A stretch of DNA of 38,001 nt from Rhodocyclales bacterium (GTDB taxonomy: Bacteria; Pseudomonadota; Gammaproteobacteria; Burkholderiales; Rhodocyclaceae). The translations under genes and the position numbers were made by a program. The DNA is taken from the NCBI GenBank assembly GCA_026399475.1, contig JAPLQY010000074.1:1-38001 (forward strand), given 5' to 3'. The first letter of the stretch is position 1. Each line of letters begins with the position of its first letter. The notes under the pieces are model-generated. The model was not told the origin of the DNA. It saw only the letters and a program-made list of their open reading frames with translations, and did not search any database. This document shows, piece by piece, positions 1 through 8,200 of this stretch.

Positions 1-1
1 G

Positions 2-193
2 TGGCAACTCCAACTCGTCAGCCGCAAACAGGCCAAGCATCACAACCGTGCAGAACTCTCGGTGCTGACTGTGGCGACACGCGTGATCACCAACTCCGCC
101 TTGATGCGCAAAATCGGCAACCCCTTGGCTTATCTACAGCGCTTGCGTGAACAGGCCAATGCTGCTTGCCGTCCCGCTACCGCTGCTTCATGA
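2..193 (+). CDS. C-terminal end of an unidentified protein (partial)
   Basis: An open frame enters from the left edge and ends at TGA 191-193, giving 63 residues. The visible part is rich in Arg, Ala and Leu (for example VTNSALMRK-like and LAYLQRLREQA) and looks helical. I do not recognise the family. A transposase C-terminus is conceivable because a palindromic mobile-type element follows only 17 bases after the stop, but that is context, not homology. The start lies outside the window. Confidence 0.4.
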   Translation, partial: WQLQLVSRKQAKHHNRAELSVLTVATRVITNSALMRKIGNPLAYLQRLREQANAACRPATAAS

Positions 194-210
194 TTCGTGG
201 GGAAACCTCA

Positions 211-249
211 GGGTCAGAGTGATTTGACCTTGTGAAATCACTCTGACCC
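211..249. repeat. REP/MITE-like palindrome, copy 1
   Basis: GGGTCAGAGTGATTT at 211-225 pairs perfectly with its complement at 235-249, leaving a 9-base loop. A near-identical element is present at 1768-1808. Palindromes with a GGGGTCAGAGT arm are known as dispersed repeats in proteobacteria and are often linked to Y1 (REP-associated) transposases. That link is general knowledge; no transposase gene can be identified here. Confidence 0.7.
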
Positions 250-261
250 CATCGGATTTAG

Positions 262-336
262 CTGGGCGACCCGTTCCGCAGGGATGCGCTGTCGAAGCCG
301 GTTAGGTTCTTGGAGAAGTACAAGGATTACGTTTGA
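262..336 (+). pseudogene. possible 3' remnant of a truncated gene
   Basis: Between the palindrome and a terminator lies a short open stretch ending at TGA 334-336. It reads like a natural charged C-terminus (SKPVRFLEKYKDYV) and is preceded in frame by a stop at 259-261. It has no start codon of its own and sits directly before a strong terminator. It could be the tail of a gene whose 5' part was lost when the palindromic element arrived. This is inference from position and composition; the family is unknown. Confidence 0.25.
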
Positions 337-354
337 CGCAGAAGCACCGTTTCA

Positions 355-399
355 GGCAAACAAAAGCCCACGCCAATCGGTGCGGGCTTTTTGTTTGCG
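355..399. terminator. rho-independent terminator, probably bidirectional
   Basis: AAAAGCCC at about 362-369 pairs with GGGCTTTT at 384-391, with further pairing inside (CGCC with GGTG) and outside (GCAAAC with GTTTGC). A T run follows on the plus strand and an A run precedes it, so it can work in both directions. It closes whatever transcript enters from the left and separates it from the secreted-protein gene at 627. Confidence 0.75.
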
Positions 400-626
400 G
401 CGCAAGCCTGGTCCGAAAATCTCGGAACAGGTCAGCCTGACCGAAGCGCAAGAAAACTGATCGCATTGCTCCCGTCGCAGCGACTTCGTCTAGTCCATCC
501 AGACGATGGACAAGCGTTGCCCGCGGTGATTAAACTCCAAACCAGCGCAATTTGCGGGTGCAGCCGCCAACGCGAAGCTCGACATTTGCGCAGATATTTC
601 TGTTGGCAAACCCAAGGAGAGAAACC

Positions 627-1571
627 ATGAAGACCTGGAGTAAATGCATTATTGGTGCATTGGCAAGTCTGGGAATAATGTCAGCCGCCCAGGCCGGGCC
701 CTACGGCCCCGGCAATCCGACAACACTGAATTTGCTCCCCTCTGATTTCAAGCTTTGCGCGGAGGGCGGCAAGATATGCAAAGTGGCGAATGCCACCGCC
801 ACGACGTATGTGCTTTACGGCAAGGGCACGAGGTTCAATACGGCGCAAGGCACGGGTAACTTTACCTGTCTGCCCAAAGGCTGGGTAAAGGCCCCGTCAG
901 CTGCCGCACCTCAGGATTTGGGCGTTGACGACCCGATCCCGGGCGGCGCCAAGGATTGCTATGTGCAGGTTGCTGCTGGCACGCCGCCAACCCAAACACC
1001 CCCAGCCCAAACTCCTCCCCCCCAGACTCCTCCACCCCAAACTCCTCCAGCCCAAACTCCTCCAGCCGGCAACGCGGGAGTGCCGATCCCGAGTGGCGCG
1101 GTGATGTGTGCGGCTGACGGCAAGGTGTGCAATGCCGTCGGTGACTGGACTGGCGTGTATGGGGCTACCGGCAAGTTCGTTGCGATATCCGGAAGCGGGC
1201 CGTTTACGTGCCTTCCGAAGGGCTTCGTGAAATATCCTTCGGCGACGACACCCAAAGATACCGGTGTGGACGATCCGGCTTCGGGCGTTGTGAAATCCTG
1301 CCATATCGTCGGCAAGATCGCGCCGGCAGCCACCACGACCACCACAGCTCCCGTCAAGCCGGCCAGTTCGCCGACATGCGAAACCGCATGGGATGCAAAG
1401 GGTATTAAGCCGAACGCCAATTGCATTTACAAGAATGCAAGCGGAAAGGAATTCGGGAATGTGTGTGTATCCGAGGCGGCCTGCAGTTGCCAGTGCGCCG
1501 CGAACAAGTCGAAGACCTGCTTGTACAAGGGCACGCTGCTTCGCGACCCTGTATGCAGGCCAGGCTCATAA
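627..1571 (+). CDS. secreted Cys-rich protein with a duplicated domain and Pro/Thr linker
   Basis: The product is 314 residues. The ATG at 627 follows an AGGAGAG ribosome site at about 615-621 and opens a good Sec signal peptide ending AQA-GPYG near residue 23. Two homologous domains follow, with cysteines at 44, 51, 81, 111 and 161, 168, 195, 225. Each contains FTCLPKG[WF]VK and ends in GVDDP, eight to ten residues before its last Cys. They are joined by a Pro/Thr linker (about 119-147) of six TPPxQ-like units. A third Cys-rich segment (251-310, eight cysteines) ends the protein. I do not recognise the family. The even cysteine number and export signal suggest disulfide-bonded extracellular modules. 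An in-frame extension back to 552 is possible but lacks a ribosome site. Confidence 0.75.
   Translation: MKTWSKCIIGALASLGIMSAAQAGPYGPGNPTTLNLLPSDFKLCAEGGKICKVANATATTYVLYGKGTRFNTAQGTGNFTCLPKGWVKAPSAAAPQDLGVDDPIPGGAKDCYVQVAAGTPPTQTPPAQTPPPQTPPPQTPPAQTPPAGNAGVPIPSGAVMCAADGKVCNAVGDWTGVYGATGKFVAISGSGPFTCLPKGFVKYPSATTPKDTGVDDPASGVVKSCHIVGKIAPAATTTTTAPVKPASSPTCETAWDAKGIKPNANCIYKNASGKEFGNVCVSEAACSCQCAANKSKTCLYKGTLLRDPVCRPGS
981..1066 (+). repeat. tandem repeat encoding the TPPxQ linker
   Basis: Imperfect 15-base units (actcctccagcccaa type) are repeated about six times inside the Cys-rich secreted protein gene and encode the TPPAQ/TPPPQ linker. Such C-rich short tandem units can change copy number by slippage, and a whole-unit change would keep the frame. 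Confidence 0.7.
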
Positions 1572-1580
1572 CGATCCCCG

Positions 1581-1610
1581 CCAGGTCGCGCATGTCATCG
1601 CGCGACCTGG
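1581..1610. terminator. hairpin downstream of the Cys-rich gene
   Basis: CCAGGTCGCGC (1581-1591) pairs perfectly with GCGCGACCTGG (1600-1610) around an 8-base loop, 10 bases after the stop of the preceding gene. The T run expected of an intrinsic terminator is poor, so it may instead protect the 3' end of the message. Confidence 0.5.
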
Positions 1611-1767
1611 GCTTCCTGCATGGGCATGCGCATAGTTTGGAAAGCTGAAATAGCCCATTCAAGAAGACGTTCCCTGTGGGCCGTTTTCTTGTCACCGTGG
1701 ATCTTCCCGTGCCAGCCGTGACGAGACCCGCGGTCGGTGAAGTCGACCATGACACTTCAGAGCCATA

Positions 1768-1808
1768 GGGGTCAGAGTGATTTGATGTTATGAAATGACT
1801 CTGACCCC
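1768..1808. repeat. REP/MITE-like palindrome, copy 2
   Basis: GGGGTCAGAGTGATTT (1768-1783) faces AAATGACTCTGACCCC (1793-1808) with one mismatch and a 9-base loop. The left arm is the same as that of copy 1 at 211-249. The two copies bracket the terminator and the Cys-rich secreted protein gene. Confidence 0.7.
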
Positions 1809-1962
1809 GTTGGGTCGGTGAACGCTTTCAGGCACGGCTGACTCTCCCAAATGCATGAGCGAGACATAAGCTTTTACAAACTCGGTGTCGGCCAGTCCGC
1901 ATTTCTCAGCGTTAACTGATGCAGTTGCCGATTTGGCATCGTTACTTGAGGGAGCTGTCCAC

Positions 1963-2349
1963 ATGAAAACTGCCCATCAGAAAGCGAAGATCGTCGTTAC
2001 CGCCTTGCTTGCGTTAATTGCTCTTCCCGTGCTGGCTCAACCTGCCGGCTCATTCCTTGGCACCGATGGAAAATATCACCCCAAAGGCGCCGTCCTGGGT
2101 GAAGACGGGAAGTACCATTCGAAGACTGAATTCTTTGGCGAAGATGGCAAATACCATCCCCCAGGATCATTCCTCGGCGAGGACGGCAAGTATCACCCCC
2201 AAGGCAGCTTTCTTGGTCAGGATGGCAAATACCATCACCCAGGTTCATTCCTCGGCGAGGACGGCAAGTACCACCCCCAGGGCAGCTTTCTTGGCCCCGA
2301 CAACAAGTATCACACCCCCGGTTCCGTTCTGCACGAACGCTGGCGCTAA
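1963..2349 (+). CDS. secreted protein made of seven 13-residue GKYH repeats
   Basis: The product is 128 residues. The ATG at 1963 follows GAGGGAG (about 1948-1954). An earlier in-frame start at 1885 exists but would bury the signal peptide. Residues 1-26 form a Sec signal (ALIALPVLAQ). Residues 29-119 are seven consecutive 13-residue units of the form GSFLGEDGKYHPQ, then a short GSVLHERWR tail. Every unit keeps a D[GN]KYH core, so the mature protein carries a regular ladder of His, Tyr and acidic residues. The family is not recognised. The layout suggests a short exported repeat protein, perhaps metal-binding or surface-associated; that is inference. DNA units of 39 bases span 2047-2319. Confidence 0.75.
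   Translation: MKTAHQKAKIVVTALLALIALPVLAQPAGSFLGTDGKYHPKGAVLGEDGKYHSKTEFFGEDGKYHPPGSFLGEDGKYHPQGSFLGQDGKYHHPGSFLGEDGKYHPQGSFLGPDNKYHTPGSVLHERWR
2047..2319 (+). repeat. 39-bp coding tandem repeat, seven units
   Basis: Seven in-frame 39-base units encode the GSFLGEDGKYHPQ-type repeat. Units 4 and 6 encode the same peptide and units 1-3 are the most diverged, a pattern expected from repeated local duplication. Confidence 0.7.
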
Positions 2350-2427
2350 GCCACCCATCGGATGCCTGGCGTCCGGATTAGTTGCGCCTGCTCCAACCGC
2401 CAGCAACTCAGCACGAATGCAAGTCAA

Positions 2428-2769
2428 ATGAACCGCGGAGTCGTCATCCGCAACGAAACCGACGGCGATACCGACGCCATCACCGCCATCACCCTCGCCG
2501 CGCTCCGGACGCTCGCTATCAGCCAGCACACCGAGCAGTTCATCGTCAAGGCGCTGATACGGGAAGGCCTGGCGCGGCTGCCGGCGATCGGTGCGCGGGG
2601 CTGCTGCCTGGTCGGGCATCCGGATTACTACAGGAAATTCGGTTTCAGGAACCTCGACCAGCTTGCCCATCCCGGGGTGCCGCCGGAGTTCTTCCTCGCC
2701 CTGGCATTCGACGGGCAGTGGCCTCAAGGTACGGTCGCCTTTCACGAGGCCTTCGGCGCCCGCGAATAG
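2428..2769 (+). pseudogene. GNAT (YhbS-like) acetyltransferase with internal deletion
   Basis: The frame reads as 113 residues from ATG 2428. The start resembles the N-terminus of YhbS-like N-acetyltransferases (VIRNETDGDTDAITAITLAA, then TEQFIVKAL). The end resembles their C-terminus (IREGLARL, GARGCCLVGHPDYYRKFGF, PPEFFLALAFDG, FHEAFGA). The middle is missing: the central strands and acetyl-CoA pyrophosphate-binding motif A (Q/RxxGxG/A), about 50-60 residues in the family, are absent. The join falls at residues 41-43 (KAL), where both flanks of an intact homologue usually carry a similar KAL stretch. The frame survives, but acetyltransferase activity is not expected. Treated as a decayed gene. 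Confidence 0.7.
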
Positions 2770-2827
2770 GCCTTGCGCAGGATGCGCGCGGTGCGCGTAT
2801 GCAAGCGCGCCGGAATTGCGACGCTTG

Positions 2828-3658
2828 TCAGGCGGGCCGCAAGCCCAATATTTCCCTCGCCTCCTTCGCCGTCGCCGGCCGCCGCCCGTAGCTGTCGCAC
2901 ACATCCACGATCTTCTTCACCAGTTCGGCATTGCTCGCTGCCAGCCGCGTCGGGTCGAAGCGCAGGTTGTCTTCCAGTCCGGTGCGGCAATGGCCGCCGG
3001 CTGCCAGGCACCACTGGTTGACCTCGAACTGGTAACGCGAGGTGCCGGCGGCGACCCAGGTGGCGCCGGGCAGTACCTCGGCCAGCTCGCTGCGCAGGAA
3101 GTCGAAGACGCTGCGCCGCACCGGCAGGGCGTTGGCGATGCCGAGCACGAACTGCACGTGCGGCGGGCTCTTCAGCAGGCCCTTCTTCACCAGGCTGGCG
3201 GCGTTGTAGAGCATGGCGAGGTCGAAGACCTCGATCTCGGGCTTGATGTCCTTGTCGAGCATGGTCTTCGCCAGGCCCTCGACGAAGTCGGGCGGGTTCT
3301 CGTAGATGCTGGCCGGGAAATTTACCGAGCCGGTGGCCAGCGAAGCCATGTCGGGCTTCAGGTGCAGCATGCGGCCGCGCGCAGCCAGCTCGCGGCCGCG
3401 GCCGCCGGTGGAAAACTGGATGATCATGCCCGGGCAGTGCTTGCGCACGCCTTCCTGCACCAGGGCGAACAGCGCGGGGTCGGAGCTTGGCGATTCGTCC
3501 GGGTTGCGCACGTGGATGTGCACCAGCGAGGCGCCGGCCTCATAGGCCTCGTGCGTGGATTCGATCTGCTCGGCGGGCGTGACCGGGACGGCGGGGTTGT
3601 CGGCCTTGCGCGGCAGGGCGCCGGTGATGGCGACGGTGATGATGACGGGCTGGGTCAT
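2828..3658 (-). CDS. beta-keto acid cleavage enzyme (BKACE, DUF849)
   Basis: The product is 276 residues, full length for the family that includes 3-keto-5-aminohexanoate cleavage enzyme (Kce). BKACE enzymes condense a beta-keto acid with acetyl-CoA to yield acetoacetate and a new acyl-CoA. Family marks are visible: the Zn-binding HIHVR (His47, His49), the SPSSDP and FSTGG segments, the N-terminal TGALPRK, and GGHCRTGLEDN with the metal-linked Glu229. The ATG at 3658 lies 17 bases after the IclR-type gene on the same strand, so the two are probably cotranscribed. The substrate cannot be read from sequence. The neighbouring carboxylase could supply a beta-keto acid and the SDR at 11931 could use acetoacetate. 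Confidence 0.9.
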   Translation of the reverse strand: MTQPVIITVAITGALPRKADNPAVPVTPAEQIESTHEAYEAGASLVHIHVRNPDESPSSDPALFALVQEGVRKHCPGMIIQFSTGGRGRELAARGRMLHLKPDMASLATGSVNFPASIYENPPDFVEGLAKTMLDKDIKPEIEVFDLAMLYNAASLVKKGLLKSPPHVQFVLGIANALPVRRSVFDFLRSELAEVLPGATWVAAGTSRYQFEVNQWCLAAGGHCRTGLEDNLRFDPTRLAASNAELVKKIVDVCDSYGRRPATAKEAREILGLRPA

Positions 3659-3675
3659 GGGCGGGCTTCCCTGGT

Positions 3676-4575
3676 TCAGGCGCGCGCGGCGCTGCTGCTG
3701 CGCCTGGCGGTGGCTGCGCGTGCCGGCTTGGCGGTTCCGTGTGTAGAGGGTTTGGCGGGCTTCTTCGCTGCAGGGGCGTCGGCGCCCGGCTCGGCGGCGG
3801 CCTGCGGCACCATGGTGCCGGCCATCGCCGTGGCGGCGCGGCGCAGCGCGGGCAGGAAATCCATGCAACTGCGCAGCGTGACGCGCGGCGCCGGGCCGTG
3901 CACCGCCACCGTGGCGCAGACGCGGCCCTGGGCATCGGTGACCGGCACGGAGACAGCTACCGAGCCTTCGAGGAACTCGCTGACGTCGGTGCCCATGCCC
4001 TCGCTGCGGATGCGGCGCAGCGCCTTTTGCAACTCCGCAGGATCGGTGATGGTGTTTTCGGTGAAGCGGCGGTAGGGGCCGGGGCCGAGCAGGGTGGCGG
4101 CCTGGCTGTCGCTCAACTGGCTGAGGAAGAGCTTGCCGCTGGCGGTACAGTGCAGCGGCACGCGCGAGCCGGCGGCCAGATGCACGCGCACCGGCGAGCT
4201 GGTCTCGACGCGGTCGAGGTAGAGCACCTCGTTGCCGTCGAGCATGGTGAGGTTGCAGGTCTCGCCGATCTCGGCTACCAGCTGCTGCAGGATGGCGTGG
4301 CGGCGGGCGCGCTGCGGCGAACGCATCATGACTTCCAGCGCCAGCCGGGACAGGCGCGCGCCGATGCAATAGCGCTTGGCGGCCGGCTCGCGCTGCACCA
4401 GCCCGCCGCGCTGCAGGGTGCCGAGGATGCGATAGACGCTGGGCTTGGGCAGCCCGCACAACTGGGTCACTTCGTCGAGCGAGAGCGGCCCGTCGGCGCG
4501 GGCGACCAGTTCGAGGACGCCGAAAGCCCTCAGGGTCGAGGAGTCTTCCGGTACCTGTGGCGCTTGCTTGTGCAT
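3676..4575 (-). CDS. IclR-family transcriptional regulator with basic C-terminal tail
   Basis: The product is 299 residues from ATG 4575, which has GGAG just upstream; a TTG at 4617 would add 14 residues but has no clear ribosome site. The N-terminal winged helix (about 13-75) carries LSLDEVTQLCGLPKPSVYRILGTL, followed by the IclR effector domain (about 85-255; LYLDRVE, GSRVPLHCTASGK, VPVTDAQGRV). The last about 40 residues are unusual: Ala/Lys/Pro/Arg-rich (AAKKPAKPS, ARAATARRSSSAARA), like a histone-H1-type tail. It is divergent from the carboxylase operon and its promoter region holds a perfect palindrome, so it probably regulates both sides. The effector is unknown. Confidence 0.9.
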   Translation of the reverse strand: MHKQAPQVPEDSSTLRAFGVLELVARADGPLSLDEVTQLCGLPKPSVYRILGTLQRGGLVQREPAAKRYCIGARLSRLALEVMMRSPQRARRHAILQQLVAEIGETCNLTMLDGNEVLYLDRVETSSPVRVHLAAGSRVPLHCTASGKLFLSQLSDSQAATLLGPGPYRRFTENTITDPAELQKALRRIRSEGMGTDVSEFLEGSVAVSVPVTDAQGRVCATVAVHGPAPRVTLRSCMDFLPALRRAATAMAGTMVPQAAAEPGADAPAAKKPAKPSTHGTAKPARAATARRSSSAARA

Positions 4576-4628
4576 GGGTCTCCGCCTTGTTTCTCCGCCT
4601 TGTTCGAATGTCCGCAATGCTGTGCAGG

Positions 4629-4645
4629 ATTTCGTTTAACGAAAT
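4629..4645. promoter_or_regulatory. candidate IclR-family operator
   Basis: ATTTCGTTTAACGAAAT is a perfect 17-base palindrome (8-base arms, central T). It sits 54 bases before the iclR-like start and 135 bases before the carboxylase operon. IclR-family operators are often palindromes with TTTC/GAAA arms. AT-rich sequence and further ATTTCGT/ACGAAT half-sites follow at about 4673-4701. Assignment rests on symmetry and position only. Confidence 0.55.
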
Positions 4646-4780
4646 TATCCATTTCATTATTGCAATACTTTAGATTTCGTGCAATCATTTTCTGGAACGA
4701 ATAATTTCAATAATGGTGAACGGGCCATTCCGCCACGCAGGCGGCATGAGCACCGATCCCGACCGGCGAGGAGCTGCCCG

Positions 4781-5301
4781 TTGAGCAACACGGCATTCAG
4801 CTATCAGGACCTGCTGCAGATCGTCGACCTGATCAAGACGTCGGCGCAGTTCAACGAATTCCACCTCAAGGTCGGTGACATCGAACTCGACATCCGCCGC
4901 GGCGAGTCCGCGGCACGTCCGGCGCCCGCATTGCCCACTTTACCTGCTGCGCTCGCGCCGGCGGCAAGCATTCCCACCCCGGCGACTCCCGCCGCTCCTC
5001 CTCCTCCGGCAGCTGTCGCGGAGCCGCACCGTGGCGCAGCTCTGGCCTACCCGGCCGGATCGGTGCTGGTCAAATCGCCGATGGTGGGAACCTATTACCG
5101 CGCCCCGGAACCGGGCGCGCATCCCTTCGTGGAAGTCGGCGCCCGCGTCACGGCGCAGAGCATCGTCGGCATCGTCGAGGTGATGAAGCTGATGAACTCC
5201 ATCCCGGCCGGGCAGGCCGGCGTCGTCACCCACCTGCTGGTCGAGGACGGCGAGCCCGTGCAGTACGGCCAGGTGCTGGTCGTCATCGAACCGGGGACCG
5301 C

Positions 5302-5305
<4 letters not shown>
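4781..5305 (+). CDS. biotin carboxyl carrier protein (AccB type)
   Basis: The product is 174 residues from TTG 4781, preceded by GGCGAGGAG (about 4765-4773); the nearby ATG at 4746 is in another frame. It carries carboxybiotin between the carboxylase and carboxyltransferase encoded next. The N-terminal segment (about 5-42) resembles AccB, an Ala/Pro-rich swivel linker covers about 44-85, and the biotinyl domain holds EVMKLMN with the modified lysine at 136. The gene overlaps the next by four bases (GTGA). Housekeeping accB-accC pairs are not followed by a carboxyltransferase of the pyruvate carboxylase type, so this is a specialised copy. Confidence 0.92.
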
Positions 5306-6686
<1,381 letters not shown>

Positions 6687-6690
<4 letters not shown>

Positions 6691-8138
6691 GTGAACAGCG
6701 CTTCGGCCTGATCGACGTCACGCTGCGCGACGGGCATCAATGCCTGTGGTCTACGCGCATGACCACGGCGATGATGACGCCGATCCTTTCGCGCATCGAC
6801 GAGGTCGGCTACGAATACATCAACATCCTCGGTGGCGCAGTGTTCGACGTCTGCGTGCGCTTCCTGCACGAGAACCCCTTCGAGCGCGTCGGCCTGCTCT
6901 GCGATCGCTTCGCCACACCCTGCGACGGGCTGACGCGCGGCCAGAGCCTGTACACCTTCGAGCTGTTTCCCGACGACGTGGTGGCCCTCAATTCGCATGC
7001 GCTGGCCAGGCGCGGCATCAGGGTGCTGACGGTCTACGACGCGCTCAACGACAACCGCAACATCGAGTCCTCGCTGCGCTCGGGCCACGAGGCCGGGATG
7101 AAGGTCAATGCGATGATGACCTACACCCTGAGCCCGGTGCACACCGACGCCTATTACGTCGAGCGCACCCGCGAACTTGTGGCGATGAAGGCGGACTTCA
7201 TCTCGGTCAAGGATCCGACCGGCCTGCTGACGCCGGAGCGGGCGAAGACGCTATTCCCCGCCGTGGTCGCCGCCGCCGGCACGATCCCCGTGCAACTGCA
7301 TTCGCACTGCCAGTCGGGGCTGGCGCCGCAGGTGTATGCGATTGCCATCGAGAGCGGCTTCCGCTACGGCTACACGGCCTCGCGGCCGCTGGCCAACGGC
7401 GCCTCGCTGCCGGCGACCGAAGACGTGGCGGCACGCGCCGAGGCGCTGGGCCGCGCCACGGGTATCGACACGGAAGCGCTGGAGGAAGTCTCGGGCTACT
7501 TCGCCTGGCTCTGCGAACGCGAGGGCCTGCCCCAGGGCAGGATCATGGACTACGACCCGGCGCTCTACGAGCACCAGGTGCCGGGCGGCATGATCTCCAA
7601 CCTCAAGGCGCAACTGCAGGTGATGCACATGGAGCACCGCCTGCCGGAAATCCTCGAGGAAGCGGCGCAGGTGCGGCGCGACCTCGGCTACCCGATCCTG
7701 GTCAGCCCCTTCGCCCAGTACATCATCACCCAGGCGGTGATGAACGTAGTGCAGGGCGAGCGCTACAAGACCATCCCCGACGAGGTGCGCAAGTACGCGA
7801 TGGGCTACTACGGCCGGCTCGCGGCGGAGCCCTCGGCCGAGTTCCTGGAGCGGGCCAATCTGCGCCCCGGCGAACTGGTCAGCGAACGCCCCGGCGAGCA
7901 CATCGTGCCGGGCCTGCCGCGTCTGCGCCACGAGCTCGGCGCCGGCGCCAGCGACGAGGATTTACTGCTGGCGGCCTTCTACGAGCCCGAACTGATCGCG
8001 CCGCTGAAGCAGCCTCAGCCTGCTTACCAGTTTCGGACTTCGCCGCTGTATGAGCTGATCCGCTATCTGGGCAACAAGACGGACATCACGGGGGCGAAAC
8101 TGGGTTTCGCCGGCACGGAAATCGGGTTCAGCAGGTGA
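6687..8138 (+). CDS. carboxyltransferase of the pyruvate carboxylase/5S transcarboxylase family, altered active site
   Basis: The product is 483 residues. It has an HMGL-like TIM barrel followed by the PYC/OADA C-terminal domain. The metal centre and biotin chemistry look intact: RDGHQ (Asp15, Gln18), the lysine that is carbamylated in the family (Lys175, ISVKDPTGLL) and HSH (His205, His207). The Arg that holds the pyruvate carboxylate appears kept (Arg84). Two substrate-side positions differ by my alignment from memory: the family GTSQP motif reads GASLP, so the proton-relay Thr is Ala239, and the Tyr seven residues after Arg84 is Phe91. GGAVFDV follows Leu where the family often has Trp. 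I infer a carboxyl acceptor other than pyruvate, perhaps a ketone. Confidence 0.88.
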
Positions 8139-8200
8139 GGCACCGCATCGGCAGTACGTCGTACCCATCGCAACAACCACAAGAGAGAGGAGAACGGCAA

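Noticed and set aside
552..626. Upstream in-frame extension of the Cys-rich secreted protein
   Set aside because: It would hide the signal peptide, and the ribosome site fits ATG 627.
2828..4657. One 609-codon open frame on the minus strand covering both BKACE and the regulator region
   Set aside because: Only its 3' half encodes the BKACE. The upstream part is an Arg/Pro/His-rich shadow of the IclR gene in another frame, as expected in GC-rich DNA; the two genes are separate with their own ribosome sites.
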